This document shows, one piece after another, positions 8,412 through 16,414 of a DNA stretch of 64,000 nucleotides. Within the stretch, counting starts at the first letter, position 1, and every line of letters begins with the position of its first letter. The DNA comes from Caballeronia udeis (GTDB lineage Bacteria; Pseudomonadota; Gammaproteobacteria; Burkholderiales; Burkholderiaceae), in the NCBI RefSeq assembly GCF_001544555.2, contig NZ_FCOK02000005.1, positions 62,001 through 126,000 on the forward strand, in the 5' to 3' direction. Under the pieces are notes generated by a model. That model was not told the DNA's origin. It was given only the letters and a program-made list of their open reading frames with translations, and did no database searches. The position numbers and the translations under genes are program-made.

Positions 8412-9404
8412 TCAGAGCGTCACGTCGTTGTTGAAAATGGTTCCGGCGTTTTGCGCATGCGCACGTTGCAGCGCCAGCGCTGCGATAGCTGTGTCCTGTG
8501 CCCCGGTGCCCGTCAGGTCGCAGATCGTGATGTCGCCGTCATGCATGCGCCCCGGGCGACTACCCGCAATGACGTGTCCCAGCTCCGCAAAGCTGGCATC
8601 CGCGGCAACCACACCCGCCTCGATGGCGTGGTGAAGCTCGCCGAGAATGCGCGTTTGCTGAAGACGGTCGCAGACATAGCGCCCGGCAGCGAGAACCGGC
8701 GGTGCGAGCTCATTCTTGTGCTCGGCGTCCGATCCCATCGCGGTGACATGCAAACCCGGGTGCAGGTCTTCAGCGTGTATTAGCGGACTTCGGCTGGGTG
8801 TAGTCGTGATGGCGATATCGGCTAGCGCAAGCGCTTCATGCACACTGGCCGCGACCTCGCAGCGAATGCCGCGCGTACCCTTCGCAAAGCTGCGCGCACG
8901 CTCCATGTCGCGTGCCCAGACAGTGACGTGGTCAACCTCGCGGACCAGTCGCACTGCCTCCAGCTGAAGGCGTGCCTGCTCGCCCGCCCCGATCACAGCC
9001 ACGCGCCTGGCGTCCTTGCGGGCAAGCCAGCGCGCAGCAACCGCGCCCGCCGCTGCCGTACGAACCGCCGTGAGATAACCGTTGTCGAGCAGTACCGCCT
9101 CGGTCAGTCCCGTACGCGCGGACAGCACCAGCATGAGGCCATTGAGACTCGGCAACCCGAGCGCGGGGTTGTTGAAGAAACCGGGGCTGACCTTGATGGC
9201 GAAGCTATCGAAACGCGGCAGCCACGCAGTCTTTACATCGACTTCACCGGCATGCTCGGGAAGGTCGAGACGAAGGACCGGCGGCATGGCCACCGCCTCG
9301 GTCGCAAGCGAAAGAAACGCGGATTCAACCTGGTCGATTGCTGCGAGATCGAGTGGCACGAGCGCACGTAGCTGCGCCTCGCCGAGGAGTGTGATGGCGG
9401 ACAT
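8412..9404 (-). CDS. eutC: EutC, ornithine cyclodeaminase-family protein of ectoine utilisation
   Basis: A 330-residue member of the ornithine cyclodeaminase/mu-crystallin family. It shows the substrate Lys region (VDVKTAWLP, FAIKVSPGFFNN), the Rossmann motif VAVIGAGEQARLQLEAV and the late signature ICDLTGTGAQDTAIAALAL. It starts one base after the eutB stop. EutB and EutC are linked to converting the hydroxylated route into the ectoine route; the exact reaction is not settled. The neighbouring eutB and doeAB make a stand-alone ornithine cyclodeaminase unlikely. Confidence 0.85.
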   Translation of the reverse strand: MSAITLLGEAQLRALVPLDLAAIDQVESAFLSLATEAVAMPPVLRLDLPEHAGEVDVKTAWLPRFDSFAIKVSPGFFNNPALGLPSLNGLMLVLSARTGLTEAVLLDNGYLTAVRTAAAGAVAARWLARKDARRVAVIGAGEQARLQLEAVRLVREVDHVTVWARDMERARSFAKGTRGIRCEVAASVHEALALADIAITTTPSRSPLIHAEDLHPGLHVTAMGSDAEHKNELAPPVLAAGRYVCDRLQQTRILGELHHAIEAGVVAADASFAELGHVIAGSRPGRMHDGDITICDLTGTGAQDTAIAALALQRAHAQNAGTIFNNDVTL

Positions 9405-9405
9405 G

Positions 9406-10371
9406 TCAAGCCTCCTGGATCAGCCGGCGATGCAAGCCGATATCGATATTCGCGCCGCTTACGACCAGTACGACGGGACCGCTCTTAAGCTCCAGACGTC
9501 CGTCAAGCAGCGCGGCAATCCCCACCGCAGCCGCCCCTTCGATCACAAGCCGTTCTTCGCGATACGCATGCACGATGCCCCGTGCTATGGACGCTTCGTC
9601 CAGCAGCACGATGCTGTCGGCAAGCTCTTGTGTCAGTGCGAAGGTATGTTCGTTGTCCAGGCCGATGCCGCCGCCCAGTGAATCCGCAAGCGTCTCTACT
9701 TCGTCAACAAGCACAGGCCGCCGCGCCGCGAGACTCGCATGCATCGCGGCGCCGCGTTCCATGCTTACGCCGGTCATCGCGACCTCGGGACGAATGCGCT
9801 TCGCAGCAAACGCCACGCCGCTGAACAAGCCGCCGCCCGACAAAGGCACGACTATGCATGCGGTATCCGGCAAGGCCTCCATGATCTCCAGGCCAATAGT
9901 CGCCTGGCCCGCAATCACATTGAGGTTGTCGAAAGGCGGGACGAATGCGAAGCCTTCTTCGCTGGCAAGACGCAACGCCTCCACCTGCGCTTCGTCCTGA
10001 CTCTTACCCGCAATGACGACACGCGCACCGAGCGCCTTGACGGCATCGACCTTGTTCGTCGGCACCAGCGCCGACATGCACACGGCCGCCTCCATGCCGA
10101 GCGTTCGCGCTGCATAGGCGACGGCCCGGCCATGATTTCCCGTCGATGCAGTGACCACCTTCATGATGCCGCGCTCAGCGAGGCCGGCCAACGCGTTGGT
10201 CGCCCCGCGCAGCTTGAAGCTGCCGGTCGGCTGCATGGTTTCGAGCTTCAGATGGACGTCTGTACCGGCGATCCGCGACAGCGACGCTGACGCGAGCAGC
10301 GGTGTGTGCGTCACATGCTGCTCAATGCGGCGACGCGCGCGATAGACATCGGCAAGCGAGAGAGCGGGCAT
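9406..10371 (-). CDS. eutB: EutB, threonine dehydratase-like PLP enzyme of hydroxyectoine utilisation
   Basis: A 321-residue fold-type II PLP enzyme close to threonine dehydratase. The Schiff-base Lys lies in TGSFKLRGATNAL, the substrate-loop motif is TASTGNHGRAVAYAA, and the glycine-rich phosphate loop is VPLSGGGLFSGVAFA. It lacks the C-terminal ACT domain of biosynthetic IlvA. It is the first structural gene of the catabolic run, just downstream of two TGTCCTA repeats. EutB probably dehydrates a hydroxylated (hydroxyectoine-derived) intermediate, by analogy with hydroxyectoine loci. The ribosome site is weak. Confidence 0.85.
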   Translation of the reverse strand: MPALSLADVYRARRRIEQHVTHTPLLASASLSRIAGTDVHLKLETMQPTGSFKLRGATNALAGLAERGIMKVVTASTGNHGRAVAYAARTLGMEAAVCMSALVPTNKVDAVKALGARVVIAGKSQDEAQVEALRLASEEGFAFVPPFDNLNVIAGQATIGLEIMEALPDTACIVVPLSGGGLFSGVAFAAKRIRPEVAMTGVSMERGAAMHASLAARRPVLVDEVETLADSLGGGIGLDNEHTFALTQELADSIVLLDEASIARGIVHAYREERLVIEGAAAVGIAALLDGRLELKSGPVVLVVSGANIDIGLHRRLIQEA

Positions 10372-10408
10372 GAACGGGATCGCATGATGAAGTGGATGCG
10401 ATCGAGTC

Positions 10409-10440
10409 TAATGTCCTAAAAAGCGCTTTTTAATGTCCTA
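10409..10440. promoter_or_regulatory. direct repeat, candidate EnuR operator before eutB
   Basis: TAATGTCCTA occurs at 10409-10418 and again at 10431-10440. The 22-base period is about two helical turns, with AAAAGCGCTTTT between them. The site lies 38 bases upstream of eutB and downstream of enuR. MocR-type regulators characteristically bind direct repeats, and a related sequence recurs before ehuB (11931-11940). Assignment to EnuR is inference. Confidence 0.55.
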
Positions 10441-10479
10441 GTTCAATCGATACAACAAGTGCCCGGCTTCGATCCCGGG

Positions 10480-11877
10480 TCAATTGAAGTCGTGCACATG
10501 CGGGTACTGCTCGAACACTTCGCCTATGGTTTCAAGCGCGGTTTTAAATGTGTGGTCACTCACTTCGGCGCCCACGCACAGACGCACTGCGTTCGGTCTC
10601 TCGGCGCCGCGCACGAGGAACGGATCGGGCGATGTCACCGCGATCTTCCGGTTGCGCAACTCGCGCGTGACGCGGTCCGCTTGCCAGTAGTCCGGCACCT
10701 TCAACCACGCCGACAACGCCTGCGGATGACTCCCCAGTACATAGCGGCCGAGCACCTCGCGCAGTATCGCCTGGCGGGCGCCCAGGCGCTCTCGCTGCAC
10801 CTGGACCAGGTGTTGCGCGGTCCCATCCATGATCCAGCGGGTAGCAACCTCGGCCACGGGCGAAGTCGCCATCCAGCTACTGACGCGCAGTACGCTTTCG
10901 GCTCGCAGCGCGAGGCGTCGCGGCATGGTGAGATACCCGGTCCGCAAACCGGTCAGCACCGACTTCGTCATGCTCGTGCAGTAGAACGACAGTTCTGGAA
11001 TCAGGCTGGCGATAGGCGTCTGGGCCTTGGCCGGCAGCGCGCCATACACGTCGTCCTCGATCACGTACACACCATAACGCTCGGCAATTCGAGCAATCGC
11101 GCGCCGCCGCGAATCCGGCATCAGGGCGACCGTGGGGTTGTTCAGTGTCGGGGTGCAGACCAGCGCGCTGATGCGCTCGCTGTCGCACATCTCTTCGAAA
11201 TGTTCGGGACGTATGCCGTATTCGTCGATCTCCAGCCCCTTGAGCGTGAAGCCCAGTACATTGGCCGAGCCAATCACGCCATGGTCGGTCAGGCTTTCGC
11301 ACAGTACGGTGTCGCCCGGGCCGACGAACGACGCCAGTGCGAGGAAGATGCCATGGGCGGCGCCGTTGGTGACCAGCAGCGTCTCGGGATTCGCCGGCAT
11401 GTTGAGCGTGGCGAGCCACGCGGCGCCCGCCTGCCTGTGATGCTCAAACCCTGCGATGGGCCGGAACGCGCGTATCCACGGCTGGTCGTCGATCGTCGCA
11501 AGGGTCGCGCACACCTTGCGCCACATGGCATCGTGCTCCGGCGTATGCACGATCCGCGCGATCGAAAAGTCGATGACCTCGCGCTCGGCCGTGTCGAGCA
11601 TGTACTTCGACATGGTCTCCGTCACGCGTGCCGCGACGAAGCTTCCTCTGCCGACCTCGCACCGGATCAGCCCTTGCCGCTCCAGTTCCTTATACGCGTT
11701 CGTCACGGTCTGCACGCTGATAGCCAGGTCTGACGCGACCTCGCGCTGCGGCGGCAGGCGCGCGCCTGACCCCAGCGCCGCGCTTTCAATATCTTCCGCG
11801 ATCGCTTTCACCAGACGTTTGTATTTCGACTCGACACCATGCACCGTGCGCACCGCGTCACGCCACCGCTCGTTCAC
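10480..11877 (-). CDS. enuR: MocR/GntR-type PLP-dependent regulator EnuR (EutR)
   Basis: A 465-residue MocR protein. It has an N-terminal GntR winged helix (LPPQREVASDLAISVQTVTN, AYKELERQGLIRCEVGRGSF) and an aminotransferase-like domain with the PLP Lys in YCTSMTKSVLTGLRTGY at about residue 297. Translation starts at GTG 11877, five bases after GGAGG. It is the first gene of the catabolic strand and faces ehuB. In other proteobacteria EnuR represses ectoine uptake and catabolic genes until an ectoine breakdown product reacts with its PLP. The TGTCCTA repeats on both sides are plausible binding sites. Confidence 0.88.
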   Translation of the reverse strand: MNERWRDAVRTVHGVESKYKRLVKAIAEDIESAALGSGARLPPQREVASDLAISVQTVTNAYKELERQGLIRCEVGRGSFVAARVTETMSKYMLDTAEREVIDFSIARIVHTPEHDAMWRKVCATLATIDDQPWIRAFRPIAGFEHHRQAGAAWLATLNMPANPETLLVTNGAAHGIFLALASFVGPGDTVLCESLTDHGVIGSANVLGFTLKGLEIDEYGIRPEHFEEMCDSERISALVCTPTLNNPTVALMPDSRRRAIARIAERYGVYVIEDDVYGALPAKAQTPIASLIPELSFYCTSMTKSVLTGLRTGYLTMPRRLALRAESVLRVSSWMATSPVAEVATRWIMDGTAQHLVQVQRERLGARQAILREVLGRYVLGSHPQALSAWLKVPDYWQADRVTRELRNRKIAVTSPDPFLVRGAERPNAVRLCVGAEVSDHTFKTALETIGEVFEQYPHVHDFN

Positions 11878-11930
11878 GTTTGCCTCCGTTCAATAGGTCT
11901 TATAGTGGCGCAGAAGCCACCGCGAAAATT

Positions 11931-11956
11931 ATTGTCCTAGAGCAATTAGAACAAAA
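11931..11956. promoter_or_regulatory. candidate EnuR operator before ehuB
   Basis: ATTGTCCTAG (11931-11940) shares 9 of 10 bases with the downstream eutB repeat unit and its following base (ATGTCCTAG). It continues into AGCAATTAGAAC, whose TAGAAC is a near inverted copy of GTCCTA. It lies between the divergent enuR and ehuB genes. Shared elements suggest the transporter and catabolic genes are co-regulated. Function is inferred from position and repetition. Confidence 0.45.
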
Positions 11957-12095
11957 ATATGGCTTTGTATGCTGCGTTCATGGCGGTGTAACGCGACCTC
12001 GAAACCGGAATAAAACCAAGGGTTTGCGAGCATTTTTCGCCACTGGCGCCCGTGCGGATGCGGCGCGATCAACCACGCTACGGAAACGGATCGAC

Positions 12096-12953
12096 ATGAA
12101 ACTCAAACGAGTGTCTGGAATGCTGGGGGCGCTGTCCATTGCTGCGGCAGCGGGGTTGGTAGCCCATGCAGCGGCCGCGAACGCCGAAACAACCTTGCAG
12201 CGCATTCAGCGCACCGGGGAAGTGCGCATTGGCTACGCGAACGAAAGCCCCTTTGCGTACACCACGCCGGACGGCACCGTCACCGGTGAGTCGCCCGAGA
12301 TTGCGAAGAAGGTGTTCGCCAAGCTTGGCGTCAAGAAGGTCGATGCAGTGCTGACCGAGTGGGGTTCACTCATTCCCGGACTGCGCGCGGGCCGCTTCGA
12401 CGTGATCGCAGCCGGCATGTACGTCACGCCTGAGCGCTGCAAGCAGGTCGCCTTCGCGAATCCTCAATACCAGATCCAGGACACCTTGCTGACCTTGAAG
12501 GGCAATCCGAAGAACCTGCAGAGCTACACTGACGTGGGCAAGAACCCCGACACGAAACTGGCTGTCATGGCGGGCTCGGTCGAGTTGGGCTACGCGCGCG
12601 ACTCCGGCGTGAAGGACGGGCAATTGCTGCAGGTACCCGATACCACCGCACAGTTGCAGGCCGTGCGGGCGGGCCGCGCCGACGCTGCCGCCGGCACCGA
12701 GCTGACCATGAAGGGACTCGCGGCCAAGGCGGGTCCGACAGTTGAAGCCATACCGAAGTTTACTGACGATCCCAAGCACACCGGCTACGGCGCGCTGGCG
12801 TTCCGACCAGAAGACACGGACCTGCGCGACGCGGTCAACCAGCAACTGAAGGCATGGCTCGGTACCCCGGATCATCTCAAGACAGTTGCCCCGTTTGGCT
12901 TCGATAAAAGCAACCTCCCGGACAAGACCGCCGCCGAGCTTTGCGGCGGCTGA
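12096..12953 (+). CDS. ehuB: ectoine/hydroxyectoine ABC transporter, substrate-binding protein
   Basis: A 285-residue periplasmic protein of the polar amino acid binding family (SBP_bac_3). The first ~30 residues are a signal peptide (MKLKRVSGMLGALSIAAAAG, cleavage near ANAET). The mature part opens with LQRIQRTGEVRIGYANESPF, and ligand-pocket segments include AGMYVTPERCKQVAFANP. ATG 12096 is chosen because the signal peptide begins there; the longer open frame upstream is not protein-like. It delivers ectoines to EhuC/EhuD. EhuB of Sinorhizobium has this position and role. Confidence 0.88.
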   Translation: MKLKRVSGMLGALSIAAAAGLVAHAAAANAETTLQRIQRTGEVRIGYANESPFAYTTPDGTVTGESPEIAKKVFAKLGVKKVDAVLTEWGSLIPGLRAGRFDVIAAGMYVTPERCKQVAFANPQYQIQDTLLTLKGNPKNLQSYTDVGKNPDTKLAVMAGSVELGYARDSGVKDGQLLQVPDTTAQLQAVRAGRADAAAGTELTMKGLAAKAGPTVEAIPKFTDDPKHTGYGALAFRPEDTDLRDAVNQQLKAWLGTPDHLKTVAPFGFDKSNLPDKTAAELCGG

Positions 12954-13020
12954 CCGGCTTCGTTTGACGAGCCGGCAAGTGCCGGCCCGCACCGCCTCAA
13001 GTATTTAAGCGAGGAACGCC

Positions 13021-13689
13021 ATGGGCGACTTGCATGAACTCCTGCCCCTCCTGATGAAGGGCACGCTCGTCACCGTCGAGATTGCCGTGGCCGGTATCTT
13101 GCTGGCCATCGTAATGGCCGGCGTGGCGACTGTCCTGCGCACGTCGGCGTGGCGAGCCTTGCGCTGGATCGGCAACGTGTACGTGGAGGTATTTCGCGGG
13201 ACGTCGCTACTGGTGCAGCTATTCTGGTTTTTCTTCGTGCTGCCCCTGCCGCCGTTCAATCTCGAACTGAAACCGTTCACGGTCGCCATCGTCGGGCTGG
13301 GGTTGCATTACGGAGCCTACGGCTCCGAAATCCTGCGCGGTGCGCTGCGTTCGGTTCCAGGCGGCCAATATGAAGCGGCGCTGGCGTTGAACATGCCCGC
13401 GTCGATCAGGATGCGGCGCATTGTCCTGCCGCAAGCCATGATCAACGCGCTGCCACCCGCCACGAACCTGATGATCGAATTGTTGAAGGGGACGTCGCTG
13501 GTTTCGTTGATCACGCTCTCCGACCTGACCTTCCGCGCGCGCCAGCTCGACGAAGCAACCTTCAAGACCGCTGAGATCTTCGCGCTGACGCTGGTGATCT
13601 ATTTCGTCATGGCGCAGATTGTTGTGACCGTCATGCGTCATTTCGAACGCCGCGTCAGTCACGGAATCGCGCAGAGGACAGTGAAATGA
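13021..13689 (+). CDS. ehuC: ectoine ABC transporter permease EhuC
   Basis: A 222-residue inner-membrane permease of the His/Glu/Gln type with about five hydrophobic segments. The EAA loop that docks the ATPase is visible as YEAALALNMPASIRMRRIVLPQA. A GAGGAACGCC ribosome site precedes ATG 13021. It ends in a 4-base ATGA overlap with ehuD, so the two permeases are translated together and probably form a heterodimer. It lies 67 bases after ehuB. Confidence 0.88.
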   Translation: MGDLHELLPLLMKGTLVTVEIAVAGILLAIVMAGVATVLRTSAWRALRWIGNVYVEVFRGTSLLVQLFWFFFVLPLPPFNLELKPFTVAIVGLGLHYGAYGSEILRGALRSVPGGQYEAALALNMPASIRMRRIVLPQAMINALPPATNLMIELLKGTSLVSLITLSDLTFRARQLDEATFKTAEIFALTLVIYFVMAQIVVTVMRHFERRVSHGIAQRTVK

Positions 13690-14345
13690 ATTCCTTCTTC
13701 GACGTCAAGTACGCAGTGCACATCCTGCCTGAGCTGCTGCGGGCGTCCATGTACACCATCGGCATCACGCTGGTCGGTTTTGCGATTGCCTTGGTGCTGG
13801 GACTCGTGCTCGCCATCCTGCGCCGCAGCACCATCACGCCGCTTGCGCGCGCGACGGGCTTTTTTGTCGAGTTCATTCGCAGCACACCTCTGCTGATCCA
13901 GGTCTATGTGCTGTTCTATGTAGCGCCGCTCTACGGTCTCACGATGTCGGCACTGACCGCGGGCACGATCGGCATTGCGGTCCATTACGCGTGCTACGTG
14001 TCCGAGGTTTATCGGGCCGGCTTGAATGGCGTGGCGCGCGGACAGTGGGAAGCGGCCTGCGCGTTGTCGCTGTCGCCGTGGCGCACGTATAGCGGCGTCA
14101 TTCTTCCACAGGCAATCCGCCCGGTCATTCCGGCGCTCGGGAATTATCTGGTCGCCATGTTCAAGGACACGCCCGTGCTGTCCGCCATCACGGTGGTCGA
14201 GCTGATGCAGCAGGCGAAAAACATCGGCTCGGAAACGTTCCGCTATCTCGAACCGATCACCATGACCGGCCTGTTCTTTTTATTGATCAGCGTGACGTTC
14301 GCCTCGGGCGTGCGTCATCTCGAACATCGCGTGAGATTGCCATGA
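13686..14345 (+). CDS. ehuD: ectoine ABC transporter permease EhuD
   Basis: A 219-residue permease homologous to EhuC, with about five membrane segments (SMYTIGITLVGFAIALVLGL and others) and the EAA loop WEAACALSLSPWRTYSGVILPQA. Its start overlaps the ehuC stop by 4 bases. The family motif FIRSTPLLIQVYVLFYV is intact. It is the second half of the membrane channel, with the ATPase gene downstream. Confidence 0.88.
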   Translation: MNSFFDVKYAVHILPELLRASMYTIGITLVGFAIALVLGLVLAILRRSTITPLARATGFFVEFIRSTPLLIQVYVLFYVAPLYGLTMSALTAGTIGIAVHYACYVSEVYRAGLNGVARGQWEAACALSLSPWRTYSGVILPQAIRPVIPALGNYLVAMFKDTPVLSAITVVELMQQAKNIGSETFRYLEPITMTGLFFLLISVTFASGVRHLEHRVRLP

Positions 14346-14403
14346 CGCGTGTTCTATCCGAACAACCGGCAGGGACATGCTGATGGAACTCCAGGAGAAG
14401 CAG

Positions 14404-15228
14404 ATGAAACGGGATCCAGACCCCGCACTCGGCGCAGACGCTGTTGCGCCCAACATCCAGCCAATGGTGCGCTTTGCCGGCGTCACGAAACGATACGGCT
14501 CGCTCACCGTGCTCGACGCGCTTGATCTGGAGGTCGCCCGCAACGAGAAGGTCGCGATCATCGGACCAAGCGGGTCAGGCAAATCCACGCTGCTGCGCGT
14601 GCTGATGACACTCGATCCGCTAAGCGACGGTCTGATTGAAGTGGAAGGCGAGCCGCTCACGCACATGCGCCGCAACGGCGTGCTGGTGCCCGCATCGGAC
14701 CGGCATGTGCGTGAAGTGCGCCGCAAGATCGGCATGGTGTTCCAGAGCTTCAACCTGTTCCCGCATATGACGGCGCTGCAAAATACGATCGAAGCGCCGC
14801 TACGGGTGCTGGGCATGTCAAAGCGCGATGCGAACGAACGAGGCCGCGAGCTGCTGTCCATGGTCGGGCTTGACGACAAGTGCAATCACTATCCGTCGCA
14901 GTTGTCGGGTGGACAGCAACAGCGCGTGGCCATTGCGCGAGCGTTGGCAATGCGGCCTAAAGTGATGCTGTTCGACGAAGTGACCTCGGCGCTCGATCCC
15001 GAGTTATGCGGTGAAGTGCTGAACGTGATTCGGAGGCTGGGCCGCGAGCACGATCTCACCATGCTGATGGTGACTCACCAGATGGGATTCGCCAAGGAAT
15101 TCGCGGACCGCGTCTGCTTCTTTTCGCAAGGCAAGATCATTGAGCAGGCGCCGCCGCAGCAGTTCTTCGGCGCACCGCAACACGAGCGCACGCAGCAGTT
15201 CCTGCGTGCCGTCCGGGAAGCGACTTAG
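14404..15228 (+). CDS. ehuA: ectoine ABC transporter ATP-binding protein EhuA
   Basis: A 274-residue polar amino acid transporter ATPase. It has Walker A GPSGSGKST, Q-loop FQSFNLFPHMT, signature [15 protein letters not shown], Walker B VMLFDEVTSALDPE and the switch His in MLMVTHQMGFAKEF. ATG 14404 has AGGAG six bases upstream; an in-frame ATG at 14377 has a weaker site. In Sinorhizobium ehuA comes first in the operon, whereas here it comes last, after ehuBCD. It powers ectoine import at the inner membrane. Confidence 0.88.
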   Translation: MKRDPDPALGADAVAPNIQPMVRFAGVTKRYGSLTVLDALDLEVARNEKVAIIGPSGSGKSTLLRVLMTLDPLSDGLIEVEGEPLTHMRRNGVLVPASDRHVREVRRKIGMVFQSFNLFPHMTALQNTIEAPLRVLGMSKRDANERGRELLSMVGLDDKCNHYPSQLSGGQQQRVAIARALAMRPKVMLFDEVTSALDPELCGEVLNVIRRLGREHDLTMLMVTHQMGFAKEFADRVCFFSQGKIIEQAPPQQFFGAPQHERTQQFLRAVREAT

Positions 15229-15291
15229 ACTTATAACCTGCGTATGAACCCGGACCCATCCCGATCGATCGGTCCGGGCATTGATCGTGGA

Positions 15292-16065
15292 TCAAGGCGA
15301 CGCGGGAAAGAAGCCGAGGTAATCGAACGCGGGCGCATCCGTCTTCACATAATGGACGCCTGCCGCGCCTATGGACGTAAGCGTGTCCACCGTTGCGCGA
15401 CGGTTCGACACGACCTTCCACTGCAGCACATGCTCGCTTGCATCGCCGCTTTCGCGAGCGCGTTTCAACGCGGCGATGGTCAGGGCGCCGGGCGGTGAGT
15501 AGACCACCAGACCCTCGTTAGCCAACGCTGCCGCATCTATATCCAGATCCAGGCAGGCGCGCGCTTTGGTCGGGGTGTCGCTGACGTCTGCCGCCCGTGA
15601 TCTGGCGATCAGCTCGTACGTCGTGGCATCAACCACGCGCAGCTCGCTCATCAGAAGCGGCTTGTCCGGCGCCCATGCTTCCGGCGGACATTTCTTCTGC
15701 TCAGGCTTCAACTCGATGAACCGGTTGATCTCCGCAGGATAGATGCGGCAGACAGTCGGGCGTTGCTCATACACGGCACAACTCATGTTCGCTTGCAAAT
15801 TCGGACACGGACCGTCGAACGATGCCGCCAGGATCACGATAACGCGCACGGGCAACTCGCCGCTGGACGCAGCGAACGACCGGCGCCGCTTGAGCTGTGC
15901 CTGCAGGTTGTCGGCAGGCGGCTCATCGGGCCAGGGAACGGCTTCACAGAGAAACTGGACATCGCCCCCGCGCTCAAGCCATGTGAGCGCTTCGTCGACG
16001 CTCAAAGGCAGCTTGAGGTCCTGGCAGCACTTGCCGCACATCGTGCATCCAAAATTAATATCCAT
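15292..16065 (-). CDS. YkgJ-type cysteine cluster protein
   Basis: The protein (257 residues from the chosen start) has an N-terminal cysteine motif CTMCGKCCQDL and later cysteines in GPCPNLQANMSCAVYEQRPTVCRIYPAE. This is the CxxCxxCC...C...C pattern of the zinc/iron-chelating YkgJ family (PF03692). ATG 16065 is preferred because the cysteine motif follows directly and GGGAAG lies upstream; an ATG at 16092 would add nine residues. The C-terminal half has no recognised domain. The biochemical role is unknown; metal binding follows from the motif. It is convergent with ehuA, and a hairpin CCCGGACC/GGTCCGGG (15249-15278) lies between them. Confidence 0.75.
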   Translation of the reverse strand: MDINFGCTMCGKCCQDLKLPLSVDEALTWLERGGDVQFLCEAVPWPDEPPADNLQAQLKRRRSFAASSGELPVRVIVILAASFDGPCPNLQANMSCAVYEQRPTVCRIYPAEINRFIELKPEQKKCPPEAWAPDKPLLMSELRVVDATTYELIARSRAADVSDTPTKARACLDLDIDAAALANEGLVVYSPPGALTIAALKRARESGDASEHVLQWKVVSNRRATVDTLTSIGAAGVHYVKTDAPAFDYLGFFPASP

Positions 16066-16092
16066 CTGTTGACGCTTCCCATGGAAAGGCAT

Positions 16093-16414
16093 CTGTAATC
16101 GTCGTCAAGCGCTGTCGCGGTGTCGGATGATAAAGGGCGACCTGTATGCTAGTTCGGCGACTTCAGGCAATGGGTTACATGCCCCCGGGTCTTTTTTTGC
16201 GCGAATCTTCTGCGACGGCATAACGAATGATCATTCGCGTGCCTCTATTGATTGTTGCGGGACTCGTGCGTCAAGCGAGACTCCGCTCGTTCAGATTCAA
16301 TTCTCTTTAGCGGCGCAAGAAATACTCAGGCGGGCGAACGGTGATTCCCGCCCGCCTTGGGTGATGACCGGTCGCTATGCTTAAGCACTCGCCTTAGCGC
16401 GCACTTAGCGTCAA
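16093..16414. other. intergenic region without recognisable gene
   Basis: The region lies between the cysteine-cluster gene and the 3' end of the broken efflux channel gene. A TTAGCGCGCACTTAGCG stretch (about 16393-16409) may form part of a transcription end. Nothing else is supported. Confidence 0.35.

Noticed and set aside
10459..11733. 424-residue plus-strand frame opposite enuR
   Set aside because: The minus strand encodes a full MocR regulator; the opposite frame is a high-GC shadow.
16127..16384. 85-residue plus-strand frame in the gap after the cysteine-cluster gene
   Set aside because: It lacks a ribosome site and recognisable features.
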